From Comamonas serinivorans (GTDB lineage Bacteria; Pseudomonadota; Gammaproteobacteria; Burkholderiales; Burkholderiaceae_C), in NCBI RefSeq assembly GCF_002158865.1, contig NZ_CP021455.1, forward strand, positions 1,116,001-1,180,000: a DNA stretch of 64,000 bases, read 5' to 3'. The position numbers and the translations under genes are program-made. Below, piece by piece: positions 52,890 through 63,603 of this stretch. The number at the start of each line of letters is the position of its first letter. The first letter of the stretch is position 1. A model generated the notes under the pieces. That model ran no database searches. It saw only the letters and a list, made by a program, of their open reading frames with translations, and was not told the origin of the DNA.

Positions 52890-53813
52890 ATGTCTGATTC
52901 ACCTGATTCGAACACCGCGTCGTCCCCTGTCAGCGAGGCCGACGAGGCCTTGCGCGTCGTGCCCGACGCAACCTTCACCTGGCCCGCCGACGAAGCCCGC
53001 ATGCCGCGGGTTGGGCTCATCGTGGTGGGGGATGAAATCCTGTCGGGCAAGCGCCAGGACAAGCACCTCGCCAAGTGCATCGAGCTGCTGACGGCACGCG
53101 GCATGAGCCTGGCCTGGGCCGAGTACGTGGGCGATGACCGCGACCGCATTGCCGCCACCCTGGCGCGTGCCTTTGCATCGGGCGACGTGGTGCTGTCCAC
53201 AGGCGGCATTGGGGCGACCCCCGATGACCACACGCGGCAGGCGGCCGCGCAGGCCCTGGGTGTGCCGCTGGCCTTGCACCCGCAGGCCAAGCTGCTGATC
53301 CAGGCGCGCATGCGCGAAGTGGCGCAGCAAAAGGGCGAGCCCTACGAGCCCGAGCGGCCCGACAACCTGCACCGCCTCAACATGGGCGTGTTTCCGGCCG
53401 GCGCCAGCCTGGTGCCGAACGCGTTCAACCGCATTCCCGGCTTCAGCTGCGCCGGCGCGCGCGGTGGGGCGGTGCACTGCTTTCCGGGGTTCCCGGTGAT
53501 GGCCTGGCCCATGATGGCCTGGGTGCTGGACAGTTACTACCAGCGCTTGCAGCGCCGGGTCGTGCAAGTGGAGCGCTCGGTCATCATCCTGGGGGCGGCC
53601 GAAGGGCTGCTGACGCCGACGATGGAAGCCATTGAGTCCGAGCACCCCGCCGTGAAGGTGTTCAGCCTGCCCTCGGTCGACCACCCGGAGTGGGGGGCGC
53701 ACATCGAGCTGGGGGTGAAGGGCGAAGCGGCCGAGGTGGAAGCGGCGTACGCCGACCTGCGCCAGCGCCTGGCCGCGTTTGCGTTGCGCTACGGACCGGA
53801 ATTGAGCCGGTGA
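52890..53813 (+). CDS. CinA/MoaB-like molybdopterin-binding domain protein
   Basis: 307 residues. The MoCF-type domain spans about 38-260: RVGLIVVGDEILSGKRQDKHLAKCIELLTARGMSLAWAEYVGDDRDRIAATLARAFASGDVVLSTGGIGATPDDHTRQAAAQALGV in order, as in the N-terminal part of CinA. The C-terminal CinA amidase domain is absent. Such single-domain forms are annotated as competence/damage-inducible protein A; their activity is uncertain (nucleotide or cofactor pyrophosphatase is one proposal). Start at 52890 has no strong ribosome site. It ends 328 nt before glnA. Confidence 0.85.
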   Translation: MSDSPDSNTASSPVSEADEALRVVPDATFTWPADEARMPRVGLIVVGDEILSGKRQDKHLAKCIELLTARGMSLAWAEYVGDDRDRIAATLARAFASGDVVLSTGGIGATPDDHTRQAAAQALGVPLALHPQAKLLIQARMREVAQQKGEPYEPERPDNLHRLNMGVFPAGASLVPNAFNRIPGFSCAGARGGAVHCFPGFPVMAWPMMAWVLDSYYQRLQRRVVQVERSVIILGAAEGLLTPTMEAIESEHPAVKVFSLPSVDHPEWGAHIELGVKGEAAEVEAAYADLRQRLAAFALRYGPELSR

Positions 53814-53862
53814 TCCCCCGGAGGGCTTGTGACGCACCGTTTCGGGGCTTTGTCATGCGTAT

Positions 53863-53908
53863 TGCACCAATCTGGTGACTTTCGAGAGGTGTGAACCAAA
53901 GTGGTGCG
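53863..53908. promoter_or_regulatory. Two NtrC binding sites ahead of glnA
   Basis: TGCACCAATCTGGTGAC (53863) and TGAACCAAAGTGGTGCG (53892) fit the NtrC palindrome TGCACC-N5-GGTGCA and are 29 bp apart, on one face of the helix. They lie 166-211 bp upstream of the glnA -24 element. Confidence 0.85.
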
Positions 53909-54073
53909 ATCGCCAAGGGGGTGGGGCGGCGCCCCACCGCCGTGCGTGAGAAAAAAGCGCCGGGACCTGGGAGCGCCCCTGCCCGACAGGGCGGAGTCAG
54001 GGCACAATGCGCGCGCGCTGTGAAGAGCGGGAGCCATCGCGAAGGTCGCGACCCCCGATCCCCACCAGCAACA

Positions 54074-54089
54074 TGGCATGAAACCTGCA
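54074..54089 (+). promoter_or_regulatory. Sigma-54 promoter of glnA
   Basis: TGGCATGAAACCTGCA, with twelve bases between GG and GC. Predicted start near 54100, about 42 nt before the glnA ATG. Confidence 0.85.
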
Positions 54090-54141
54090 TTCTTCCGGGT
54101 GGATTGCTTGATGAACTGATCGGATTAACCAGGAGAGCTTG

Positions 54142-55557
<1,416 letters not shown>

Positions 55558-55582
55558 AACGCAACATCGCGTTGACGTGTGA

Positions 55583-55609
55583 AAGGACGGCTTTGGCCGT
55601 CCTTTTTTG
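55583..55609 (+). terminator. Rho-independent terminator after glnA
   Basis: AAGGACGGC-TTT-GGCCGTCCTT followed by TTTT. Separates glnA from the ntrBC unit. Confidence 0.93.
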
Positions 55610-55799
55610 TGGGTTCCCAGCCACGCTTGCGGTGTCAGGGGGCGGACTTTGCGCGATACTTACCCGTCGATAAAGTTGCGTTCACTTACAAATTGGGCGC
55701 TTCGCCGTCGGGTGTGATGGAATCTTTGGGCGTCAGGCCACTCCATAGCGCTTTTGACCGATGCAGGTGGGCTTCAGGGCCCCATCAAGGAAAGCAGTC

Positions 55800-56345
55800 A
55801 TGCATGTGATCATCCCTTCGTTGTTGTTGGCTTTGGTGGCGGGCCTGCCCATGGCCGCTGCGGCGCAGGACAAGGTGTATCGCTGTGGCAACGAATACAC
55901 CAACCGGCCCGCCAAGGGCAAGGACTGCAAGGCGCTGGACACCAGCGTCGGGGTGACCGTCATCCATGGCACCCGGCCGCAGGCCGTGGCAGCGCCATCG
56001 CCGTCGCCGAGTCCCCAGCGCACCGCTGCCGCGGCGCCGCCACGGGCGCGCCCAGCCCCCACGGCCACCGTGGCGACGGCCGTGCCCCGTCCGGTGTCCA
56101 ACGACCCGGGCCAGAAGGCGCGGGACAGCGACGCCCGCGTGATCCTCGAGAACGAGCTGCAGCGGGCCCAGTCGAAGCAGGCCGAGCTCGTCAAGGACTA
56201 CAACAATGGCCAACCCGAGAAGGTGGGCGGCGAGGCACGCAACTACCAGAAGTACCTGGACCGCGTGGCGGGCATGAAAGCCAACCTAGACCGCAACCAG
56301 GCCGACATCGACAGCATCCAGCGCGAACTGAGCCGTGTTCGCTGA
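55800..56345 (+). CDS. DUF4124-like exported protein
   Basis: 181 residues. Signal peptide HVIIPSLLLALVAGLPMAAAA, then VYRCGNEYTNRPAKGKDCKAL, the Cys-containing DUF4124 pattern, a Pro/Ala-rich linker, and a C-terminal coiled coil (ILENELQRAQSKQAELVKDYNNG... LDRNQADIDSIQRELSRVR). Function unknown; members often lie just ahead of ntrB in Burkholderiales. AAGGAAAG lies eight bases before the ATG at 55800. The end overlaps the ntrB GTG by 11 bases. Confidence 0.78.
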   Translation: MHVIIPSLLLALVAGLPMAAAAQDKVYRCGNEYTNRPAKGKDCKALDTSVGVTVIHGTRPQAVAAPSPSPSPQRTAAAAPPRARPAPTATVATAVPRPVSNDPGQKARDSDARVILENELQRAQSKQAELVKDYNNGQPEKVGGEARNYQKYLDRVAGMKANLDRNQADIDSIQRELSRVR

Positions 56346-57423
56346 GGACCCTGCTGCGCTGGCGGACACGGCGCGCTTTCAGGCCTTCGACCGCCTGGCC
56401 TCGCTGGTGGCCGTGGTGCGTCACGACGGGCAGTTCGCCTTCGTGAACGTGGCCCTCGAGAGCGTGCTGGGTCGACCGCTGCACAGCCTGCGTCAGTTGA
56501 GCCTGCAGCATTACCTGCAGGACACGCTGGACTTCGAGCAGGCCCTGGCCGGTGTGCGGCGCAACGCGTTCTCGCACATGCGCTTCGATGCCACGCTGGT
56601 GCATCCCGAATTGGTCGAGCCCATGTTGGTGCACGTCATGCTGGCCCAGCCCGAAGACCCCGATGAGATCGTCATCGAGATGGTGCCCATCGACCTGCAG
56701 GTGCGGCTGGCCCGCGAGGAGCGCCAAGCCGGGTTTGGCGAGGCCAACAAGGAGCTGGTGCGCAACCTGGCGCACGAGATCAAGAACCCGCTCGGCGGCA
56801 TCCGCGGCGCGGCCCAGCTGCTCGAAATGGACATCGAGGACAAAGGCCTGCGCGAGTACACCCAGGTCATCATCCACGAAGCCGATCGCCTGCAGACCCT
56901 GGTCGACCGGCTGCTGGCGCCGCATCGGCATGCCCATGTGGTCGGTGCCGTCAACATCCACGAAGTCTGCGAGCGGGTCCGCTCTTTGATCCTGGCCGAA
57001 TTTCCCCAGGGCCTGACCATCGCGCGCGACTACGACATCTCGCTGCCCGACCTGCATGCCGATCGCCAGCAGCTGATCCAGGCTGTGCTCAACATCGCCC
57101 ACAATGCCGCGCAGGCCTTGTCCGAGCGCATCCAGGCCGGGGATGCGCGCATCACCTTGCGCACGCGCGTGGCGCGTCAGGTCACGATCGGCAAGCGGCG
57201 ACACAAGCTGGCATTGCAATTGCTTATTCAGGACAACGGCCCTGGTGTGCCCGATGCCATCAAAGAACGGGTATTTTTCCCACTGGTGTCTGGACGCGAC
57301 GGGGGAACCGGCTTGGGCCTGACCTTGGCGCAGACCTTTGTGCAACAGCACGACGGGATGATCGAGGTGGACAGCGAGCCCGGCCGCACGGAATTTCACA
57401 TCTTGATTCCCCTGCCTTCCTGA
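56335..57423 (+). CDS. glnL: Nitrogen-regulation sensor kinase NtrB
   Basis: 362 residues from a GTG that overlaps the previous gene. A PAS-like N-terminal part (FDRLASLVAVVRHDGQFAFVNVALESVLGR), the phosphoacceptor His in ELVRNLAHEIKNPLGGIRGAAQLLEMD (about 146), then NIAHNAAQAL (N box), QDNGPGVP and GGTGLGLTLAQTFVQQHDG (G boxes). Phosphorylates NtrC under nitrogen limitation and removes phosphate when bound to PII. Adjacent to ntrC with a 32-nt gap. Confidence 0.94.
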   Translation: MFAEDPAALADTARFQAFDRLASLVAVVRHDGQFAFVNVALESVLGRPLHSLRQLSLQHYLQDTLDFEQALAGVRRNAFSHMRFDATLVHPELVEPMLVHVMLAQPEDPDEIVIEMVPIDLQVRLAREERQAGFGEANKELVRNLAHEIKNPLGGIRGAAQLLEMDIEDKGLREYTQVIIHEADRLQTLVDRLLAPHRHAHVVGAVNIHEVCERVRSLILAEFPQGLTIARDYDISLPDLHADRQQLIQAVLNIAHNAAQALSERIQAGDARITLRTRVARQVTIGKRRHKLALQLLIQDNGPGVPDAIKERVFFPLVSGRDGGTGLGLTLAQTFVQQHDGMIEVDSEPGRTEFHILIPLPS

Positions 57424-57455
57424 GCGGGGGATGACCGCCAGAAGGACGCAGCTGC

Positions 57456-59042
57456 ATGAAGCCGATTTGGATTGTTGACGATGACCCCTCCATTCGCTTT
57501 GTGCTCGAGAAGGCGCTGGCACGCGAGGGGCTCGCAACCCGCAGCTTCAGCAACACCAAGGATGTGCTGGCTGCGCTGGCCGATGGGACGTCGCCTCAGG
57601 TCCTGGTGAGCGACATCCGCATGCCGGGGGGCTCAGGCCTGGACCTGCTCAACCAGGTCAAGGCGCGTCACCCCGAGCTGCCGGTCATCATCATGACCGC
57701 GTTCTCGGACCTGGACAGCGCCGTGGCGGCGTTTCAGGGCGGCGCCTTCGAATACCTGGCCAAGCCCTTCGACCTGCCCAATGCCGTGGACCTGATCCGG
57801 CGCGCGCTGGACGAGAGCAGCCGCGAAAGCGAACAAGCCCAGGCCAGCAGCGTGACGCCCGAGATGCTGGGCCAGGCCCCGGCCATGCAGGAGGTGTTCC
57901 GCGCCATCGGCCGCCTGTCGCAAAGCCACGTCACCGTGCTCATCACGGGCGAGTCGGGCGCGGGCAAAGAGCTCGTGGCACGCGCCCTGCACAAGCATTC
58001 GCCGCGAGGCGATCTGGGCACCAAGGGCCCGTTTGTGGCCATCAACACCGCTGCCATTCCCAAGGATTTGCTCGAAAGCGAGCTGTTCGGTCACGAACGC
58101 GGGGCTTTCACCGGCGCGCAGACCATGCGTCGCGGGCGGTTTGAGCAGGCCGATGGCGGCACGCTGTTCCTCGACGAAATCGGCGACATGCCGTTCGACC
58201 TGCAGACGCGCCTGCTGCGGGTGCTGTCCGACGGGCACTTCTACCGCGTCGGCGGGCACAACCCCATCAAAGCCAACGTGCGCGTCATTGCGGCCACACA
58301 CCAGAACCTGGAGCAGCGCGTGCGCGAAGGCGGGTTCCGCGAAGACCTGTTCCACCGCCTGAACGTCATCCGCCTGCGCCTGCCAGCCCTGCGCGAGCGG
58401 CGCGAGGACATCCCGGTGCTGGCGCGCCACTTCCTGCAGCAAAGCGCCTTGCAGCTCGGCGTCGAGCCCAAGCGCTTCACGTCGGCGGCGCTGGCGCGCC
58501 TGGCGCAGTTCAGCTTTCCGGGCAATGTGCGTCAGCTCGAGAACATCTGCCACTGGCTCACGGTGATGGCGCCCGCCCAGGTGGTCGAACCCGAGGACCT
58601 GCCGCCCGAGGTGCTGAGCGAGCTGGCGCCGGCCGGTCTGACCCAGGCGGCGCCCGTGCTGGCGCCCGAGCCCGATGGCCACATCGAGACCGCCGCCTTG
58701 GCGGCGCCCGCGCCCGGCCCGGTGTCCGCGGCTGCGTTCAACGGCGCACTCGAGCCCATGCACAGCGTGCACGCCACGGGCCTGGACAGCCGCGTCGGTG
58801 TGCCGGCGGCGCACGATCCGCTGGCCGACTGGGACCGCCAGCTGGCTCAAGAGGCAAGGCAGCTGCTGGTCCAGGGCCAGACCGACGTCTGGGAGGTGCT
58901 GACCCGGCGGTTCGAGACCTGCCTCATCCAGACGGCCCTGGCCACCACCAAGGGCCGGCGCATCGAGGCCGCCCAGAAGCTTGGCATCGGCCGCAACACC
59001 ATCACGCGCAAGATCCAGGAGCTGGGCCTCGACGAGGTGTGA
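57456..59042 (+). CDS. glnG: Nitrogen-regulation response regulator NtrC
   Basis: 528 residues. Receiver with the acidic pocket IVDDDPSIR and phosphoacceptor Asp in LVSDIRMPGGSG (about 53); AAA+ domain with GESGAGKE, the sigma-54 contact loop GAFTGA and GTLFLDEIGDMP; C-terminal Fis-like helix-turn-helix (IQTALATTKGRRIEAAQKLGIGRNTITRKIQELGL). A long Ala/Pro-rich linker of about 70 residues (about 400-470) separates the last two, longer than in enterobacterial NtrC. Activates the sigma-54 promoter of glnA. Confidence 0.96.
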   Translation: MKPIWIVDDDPSIRFVLEKALAREGLATRSFSNTKDVLAALADGTSPQVLVSDIRMPGGSGLDLLNQVKARHPELPVIIMTAFSDLDSAVAAFQGGAFEYLAKPFDLPNAVDLIRRALDESSRESEQAQASSVTPEMLGQAPAMQEVFRAIGRLSQSHVTVLITGESGAGKELVARALHKHSPRGDLGTKGPFVAINTAAIPKDLLESELFGHERGAFTGAQTMRRGRFEQADGGTLFLDEIGDMPFDLQTRLLRVLSDGHFYRVGGHNPIKANVRVIAATHQNLEQRVREGGFREDLFHRLNVIRLRLPALRERREDIPVLARHFLQQSALQLGVEPKRFTSAALARLAQFSFPGNVRQLENICHWLTVMAPAQVVEPEDLPPEVLSELAPAGLTQAAPVLAPEPDGHIETAALAAPAPGPVSAAAFNGALEPMHSVHATGLDSRVGVPAAHDPLADWDRQLAQEARQLLVQGQTDVWEVLTRRFETCLIQTALATTKGRRIEAAQKLGIGRNTITRKIQELGLDEV

Positions 59043-59053
59043 TGGTGAATGAG

Positions 59054-59105
59054 GCAGTATGAGCCAATTACCGTTGATTATAAAACGAGAACATGGCCAT
59101 ACTGC
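59054..59105. repeat. Hairpin repeat R19
   Basis: GCAGTATG and CATACTGC pair perfectly; inner ACCGTT and AACG. It lies 11 bases after the ntrC stop. Confidence 0.85.
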
Positions 59106-59296
59106 TGAAAATGGGATGACGATGAACCCGGCGCACGGTAGAGCCGCGCCTTGGGCATCGCCGTCGCGGGGCGGGCCCCCAACCAGGGTGAGCAACGCGG
59201 TATGGCATGCAGGGGGCACCCCCGAATGGTTCGCCGAATGGCTGGCCCAATGGCTCGCCGTCTCGCAGGGCTGAGCGCAGCCCCGACAATCACGGC

Positions 59297-60223
59297 ATGG
59301 ATCTTCAACCCGTACTGGATGGCATCGTGGCCGCGCTGGCTCCCCTGGCTGGTGCCGAGGGCAAGGTGGCCGACTACATTCCCGCCTTGGCCTGCATCTC
59401 CCCCCAGCACCTGGGCCTGGCGCTGCGCACCTGCGAGGGCGCGGCCAGCCAGGCGGGCGAGGGCGCGCAGCCGTTCTCGGTGCAGTCCATCTCCAAGGTG
59501 TTCACGCTGACGCTGGCCATGCGCCACCTCGACGAGCGCGAGCTGTGGCAGCGCATCGGCGTCGAGCCCTCGGGCACGGCCTTCAACTCGCTGGTGCAGC
59601 TCGAGTTCGAAGGCGGCAAGCCCCGCAACCCCTTCATCAACGCCGGCGCGATTGCCGTCGCCGATCGCCTGGTCAGCGTGTACGGGCAAGCGGGCGCCAA
59701 GGCAGCGCTGCTGGCCCTGGTCAGCGACCTGTGCGGCGAGCCTGTGGTGTTCGACGAGGCGGTGGCGGCGTCCGAGGCCGCGACGGGCTTTCGCAACATG
59801 GCCATGTGCAACTTCATGAAGGGCTTTGGCCAGATCGACAACGCCGTCGAGGCTGTGCTGGACGTGTACTTTCACCAGTGCGCGCTGCGCATGAGCTGCG
59901 TGCAGCTGGCCCGCGCACTGGGCTACCTGTGCCGCGACGGGGCGCACCCGCTGCGCGGCAGCGAACAGGTGGTGTCCGAGCGGCAGGCCCGCCGCATCAA
60001 CGCGCTGATGCTGACCTGCGGCACCTACGACGCGGCGGGCGAATTCGCCTACCGCATCGGCTTGCCCTGCAAAAGCGGCGTGGGCGGCGGCATCGTGGCC
60101 GTGATGCCGGACCGCCTGACGCTGGCGGTCTGGTCGCCGCCGCTGGACGAGGCCGGCAACTCGCTGCTGGGCCAGGTGGCGCTGGAGCAGTTCGTCAGCC
60201 GCACCGGCCTGAGCGTGTTCTGA
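59297..60223 (+). CDS. glsA: Glutaminase
   Basis: 308 residues. Hydrolyses glutamine to glutamate and ammonia with a serine beta-lactamase-like fold. Motifs: IPALACISPQHLGLAL, FSVQSISKVFTLTLAM with the S-x-x-K catalytic pair, EPSGTAFNSLVQLE, KPRNPFINAGAIAV, and GTYDAAGEFAYRIGLPCKSGVGGGIVAVMP. The ATG at 59297 is nine bases after GACAAT, so the message may be leaderless. It sits beside ntrBC, which suits nitrogen control, although no NtrC site was found. One base separates it from mtfA. Confidence 0.94.
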   Translation: MDLQPVLDGIVAALAPLAGAEGKVADYIPALACISPQHLGLALRTCEGAASQAGEGAQPFSVQSISKVFTLTLAMRHLDERELWQRIGVEPSGTAFNSLVQLEFEGGKPRNPFINAGAIAVADRLVSVYGQAGAKAALLALVSDLCGEPVVFDEAVAASEAATGFRNMAMCNFMKGFGQIDNAVEAVLDVYFHQCALRMSCVQLARALGYLCRDGAHPLRGSEQVVSERQARRINALMLTCGTYDAAGEFAYRIGLPCKSGVGGGIVAVMPDRLTLAVWSPPLDEAGNSLLGQVALEQFVSRTGLSVF

Positions 60224-60224
60224 C

Positions 60225-61181
60225 ATGTGGCAACGTGTGCGTGCCTGGTGGCAGGGCGGGCCGGCGGCGCGCGGCGCGATGGCTGAGGCGCGGGGCTTGA
60301 GCGCCGAGCGCTGGCGCCGCGTGGTGGCGCCCATGCGGTTCATCACCGCCTTGCCCGACGAGGAGCAGGCGCGCCTGCGTCGCCTCAGCGCCGCCTTTCT
60401 GGCCGCCAAGGAGTTCCACGGCCTGGCCGGCTTGCACGTCACCGACGACATGGCGATTGCCGTCGCCGCCCAGGCCTGCCTGCCCCTGCTGCACCTGGGG
60501 CCGGCGCATGCGCCCGAGCAGGCGCTGCGCTGGTACGCCAGCTTTGTCGGCATCCTGATCGCGCCGCACGAGGTGCCGGTGCAACGCCGCTGGGAAGATG
60601 ACTCGGGCGTGGTGCACGAGGGCTGGGACGTGGTCAGCGGCGAGGTCAGCGACGACGGCCCCGTGTTGCTGTCGTGGCTGGACGTCCAGCTCGGCATGGG
60701 CGTGGCCATGCCTGGGGCGGTCGATGTGGTCAGTGCCGGCAACCCACTGGCAGCGCGTGACGATGCCGGTCTGCCGGCGATGGCTTCATCCGAGGCGTGG
60801 TCCGAGGCCGGGCGCCGGCCGGACACGCCCTACAACGTCGTCATCCACGAGTTTTGCCACAAGATCGACATGGCGTCGGGCGAGGCCGACGGCTGCCCGC
60901 CTTTGCCGGCGGGCTTCATGGGCCATGCCCGGGTGGCCGAGGCCCGCGCGCACTGGCTGGCGCAGTTGACGGCGGCCTTCGAGCAGCACGCTGAGCAGGT
61001 GGCGGCGGCCGAACGCTTTGGCCAGCCCGCGCCGTGGCTGGATGCCTACGGCGCCGAGTCGCTGGCTGAGTTCTTTCCGGTGGCCTGCGAGGCTTATTTC
61101 ACCGAGCGCGAGCGCTTCGCGCGCGAATGGCCCGCGCTGCTGAGCTTGTTCGACGCCTTGTTCCGCCCCGTTCAGGGGTGA
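60225..61181 (+). CDS. mtfA: MtfA-type zinc metallopeptidase
   Basis: 318 residues. VVIHEFCHKIDMASGEADGCPP carries the H-E-x-x-H zinc motif (near residue 208); ESLAEFFPVACEAYFTER provides the downstream Glu ligand typical of the MtfA (M90) family. In E. coli MtfA binds the sugar regulator Mlc and has aminopeptidase activity; whether this holds here is unknown. The first part (LPDEEQARLRRLSAAFLAAKEFHGLAG... APHEVPVQRRWEDDSGVVHEGWDVVSGEVSDDGPVLLSW) also matches the family. One base after glsA, so co-transcribed. Confidence 0.9.
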   Translation: MWQRVRAWWQGGPAARGAMAEARGLSAERWRRVVAPMRFITALPDEEQARLRRLSAAFLAAKEFHGLAGLHVTDDMAIAVAAQACLPLLHLGPAHAPEQALRWYASFVGILIAPHEVPVQRRWEDDSGVVHEGWDVVSGEVSDDGPVLLSWLDVQLGMGVAMPGAVDVVSAGNPLAARDDAGLPAMASSEAWSEAGRRPDTPYNVVIHEFCHKIDMASGEADGCPPLPAGFMGHARVAEARAHWLAQLTAAFEQHAEQVAAAERFGQPAPWLDAYGAESLAEFFPVACEAYFTERERFAREWPALLSLFDALFRPVQG

Positions 61182-61202
61182 TCGGGTGGTGTGGGGGCTT
61201 GA

Positions 61203-61252
61203 GAGTATGGCTGCATGGCCGTTCGTGAACGAACGGCAATCGATGCATACCC
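61203..61252. repeat. Hairpin repeat R20
   Basis: Left arm GAGTATGGCTGCAT, right arm ATGCATACCCC; the inner arms GCCGTTCGT and ACGAACGGC are perfect. It lies between convergent mtfA and the GntR gene. Confidence 0.85.
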
Positions 61253-61300
61253 CATGCGAAAAGGCGAAGCGAAGGCCGTGCCCTCAGCCCGGCAGCCGCC

Positions 61301-62116
61301 TCAGGCCTTCAGGCGCGTCTTGTAAACGTAGGCGTCGCCGCGGAACACGCCCTCGACGTATTCGAACAGCATCTGCGAGGTGCTGTGGCTGTGGCGCTTG
61401 AGCAGCAGGCAGGGCTGCGAATCGGTCCAGCCGAAGGCCTCGTTCTCCTCGGCGCTGCTGAGCACGGCTTCGACGGTTTGCTCGGCCCAGTCGGGCTCGA
61501 TGCCGCAGGCCTGCTGCAGGTGGGTGTAGATCGAGCCCTCGCCGTTCCAGTCGACCAGGCCGGGCGCCAGCTGCAGGTCGTACCAGGCGTTTTCGCGCGT
61601 CATGGGCACCTGATCGCCATAGCGGATGCGCACCACGTGCAGGAACTGCGCCTGCGAGGGCCGGTTGAACACCGAGGCGATCGTCCGGTCGTGCAGCACC
61701 TCGCGCTTGAGCACGCGCGACGAGGCCTGCATGCCCAGCTCGCGCATTTCTTCGGTGAAGCCCTTGAGGCGCCCCATGGCCGGCATGACACGGGAGGTCA
61801 CGTTGAGCAGGGTGCCGCCGCGGCCGTTGGAGCTCAGCGTCTCGTCTTGGCGCAACTCGTCGTAGCAGCGCTTGACGACCATGCGGCTCACGCCGAGGTG
61901 CTCGGCCAGCAGCCGTTCAGAGGGCAGGCCGACGCCCGGGGCAATCGCCCCGGAGGCCAGCAGCTGTTTCACCTGTCGCAGCAGCTGCAGGTACAGCGGT
62001 TCGGAGGAGGCCGTGTCCACATGCAGGCTGCCCCAGGTGTGCACCGGCAAGGCGGCGGCAGGGCGCCGGGCGCGCGATGGGCTGTTGTCCGTTGGCTTGG
62101 CGGTCATCACCTTCAT
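61301..62116 (-). CDS. GntR/UTRA (HutC-subfamily) regulator
   Basis: 271 residues. Winged helix at about 40-105: PLYLQLLRQVKQLLASGAIAPGVGLPSERLLAEHLGVSRMVVKRCYDELRQD; then a UTRA ligand-binding domain (GFTEEMRELGMQASSRVLKREVLHDRTIASVFN... FLHVVRIRYGDQVPMTRENAWYD... EAFGWTDSQPCLLLKRHSHS). Ligand and target unknown; no adjacent metabolic operon indicates them. Start at 62116 or three codons later at 62107. The region 62117-62293 to the tRNA shows no gene. Confidence 0.88.
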   Translation of the reverse strand: MKVMTAKPTDNSPSRARRPAAALPVHTWGSLHVDTASSEPLYLQLLRQVKQLLASGAIAPGVGLPSERLLAEHLGVSRMVVKRCYDELRQDETLSSNGRGGTLLNVTSRVMPAMGRLKGFTEEMRELGMQASSRVLKREVLHDRTIASVFNRPSQAQFLHVVRIRYGDQVPMTRENAWYDLQLAPGLVDWNGEGSIYTHLQQACGIEPDWAEQTVEAVLSSAEENEAFGWTDSQPCLLLKRHSHSTSQMLFEYVEGVFRGDAYVYKTRLKA

Positions 62117-62293
62117 TCAACTTCGTCTTCAGCAGAGGCGGGCAGTCTATGCAACCGCTCTGCAATGGATGACTCCCTGCTTGTCGCAGCCTGTCGCATG
62201 CCCGCCTGTTTCGTGATTTGTGCGCACCCGTGTGCGTTTCACGCAAGAAAAAAAGCCGCAGATCAGACTGCGGCTTATCGGGATGCAAACACC

Positions 62294-62378
62294 TGGTGCC
62301 GGAGGCCGGAATCGAACCGGCACGCCTTGCGGCGGGGGATTTTGAGTCCCCTGCGTCTACCAATTTCACCACTCCGGC
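62294..62378 (-). tRNA. tRNA-Leu (anticodon CAA)
   Basis: 85 nt with the CCA end encoded. Acceptor GCCGGAG/CTCCGGC, D-loop AATTGGTAGAC, anticodon arm GGGGA-CTCAAAA-TCCCC giving CAA (reads UUG), a class-II variable arm CGCCGCAAGGCG, and T-arm GCCGG-TTCGAAT-CCGGC. A standard leucine tRNA, divergent from cysM. Confidence 0.97.
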
Positions 62379-62416
62379 AGCGCTTGCTAAGCGGCGATTA
62401 TGGCACAGTGTCGGTC

Positions 62417-63316
62417 ATGATTTATCCAACCATAGAAGATGCGGTGGGCAAGACCCCCCTGGTACGGCTGCAGCGTCTGGGCGCCCACAACGCGGCGCGC
62501 GGCAACGTGATCCTGGGCAAACTCGAGGGCAACAACCCGGCTGGGTCGGTGAAGGATCGGCCGGCACTCGCCATGATCGGCAAGGCCGAAGCGCGCGGCG
62601 AGATCAAGCCCGGCGACACGCTGATCGAGGCCACCTCGGGCAACACCGGCATCGCCCTGGCCATGGCGGCGGCCATCAAGGGTTACCGCATGGTGCTCAT
62701 CATGCCCGAGGACCTGTCCATCGAGCGCGCGCAGACCATGAAGGCGTTCGGCGCCGAGCTCATCCTGACGCCCAAGAGCGGGGGCATGGAGTACGCGCGC
62801 GACCTGGCCGACAAGATGGTGCGCGAGGGCAAGGGCCGGGTGCTGGACCAGTTCGCCAACCCCGACAACCCGCTGAGCCACTACGAAACCACGGGCCCCG
62901 AGCTGTGGGAGCAGACCGGCGGACGCATCACGCACTTTGTCTCGGCCATGGGCACCACGGGCACCATCACCGGCGTGTCGCGCTTCCTGAAGGAGAAGAA
63001 CCCGGCCATCCGCGTGATCGGCGCACAGCCGGCCGAGGGTTCGCGCATTCCGGGCATCCGCAAGTGGCCGGCCGAGTACATGCCGGCGATCTACGACGGC
63101 TCGCTGGTGGACGAGCAGGTCAGCGTCACGCAGGATGACGCCGAGGAAACCTGCCGCGCGCTGGCGCGGGAAGAGGGCATCTTTGCCGGCATCTCGGCCG
63201 CGGGGGCGCTGTGGGTGGCGCTGCAGCTGTCCAAGCAGGTCGAGAACGCCATCATCGTCTTCGTGGTGTGCGATCGCGGCGATCGCTACCTCTCCACGGG
63301 CGTGTTCCCGGCCTGA
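62417..63316 (+). CDS. cysM: Cysteine synthase B
   Basis: 299 residues. PLP enzyme that makes cysteine from O-acetylserine and sulfide or thiosulfate. Signatures: VGKTPLVRLQRL, EGNNPAGSVKDRPAL with the PLP Lys at about 46, EATSGNTGIALAMAAAIKGY, AMGTTGTITGVSRFLKE. The sequence GARVIGAQP-like region and the compact C-terminus without a CBS domain fit CysM rather than CysK. The ATG at 62417 begins directly on the family start, 38 nt from the divergent tRNA. Confidence 0.95.
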   Translation: MIYPTIEDAVGKTPLVRLQRLGAHNAARGNVILGKLEGNNPAGSVKDRPALAMIGKAEARGEIKPGDTLIEATSGNTGIALAMAAAIKGYRMVLIMPEDLSIERAQTMKAFGAELILTPKSGGMEYARDLADKMVREGKGRVLDQFANPDNPLSHYETTGPELWEQTGGRITHFVSAMGTTGTITGVSRFLKEKNPAIRVIGAQPAEGSRIPGIRKWPAEYMPAIYDGSLVDEQVSVTQDDAEETCRALAREEGIFAGISAAGALWVALQLSKQVENAIIVFVVCDRGDRYLSTGVFPA

Positions 63317-63452
63317 ACGGAGCTGCTGGGCCTGCATTGGCCGTCAGCCGGCGCCCAGACGCATGGCTTGGGCGCGGCCGACACGCTGCGCCGCAGCCGT
63401 GAAGCCATGGGTCATCTAGGCCTCATGGCCTGGCGTGGCAGCTTGATCAATG

Positions 63453-63504
63453 GCAGTATGGTGGGGTCGTCGTTGTAAATTGAACGAAGACTGGCTCATA
63501 CTCC
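63453..63504. repeat. Hairpin repeat R21
   Basis: Arms GCAGTATG and CATACTCC; inner TCGTCGTT and GAACGAAGA. It lies between convergent cysM and the PfkB kinase. Confidence 0.8.
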
Positions 63505-63603
63505 TCACTTGCCGTGGCGCCGTAGACACCGGCGCGACGGGTGTCCGGTGCCCAGGTCTGCATGGCACCGGCAAAGACCGTGGGCGCCGAGCCCGCGGCA
63601 GGG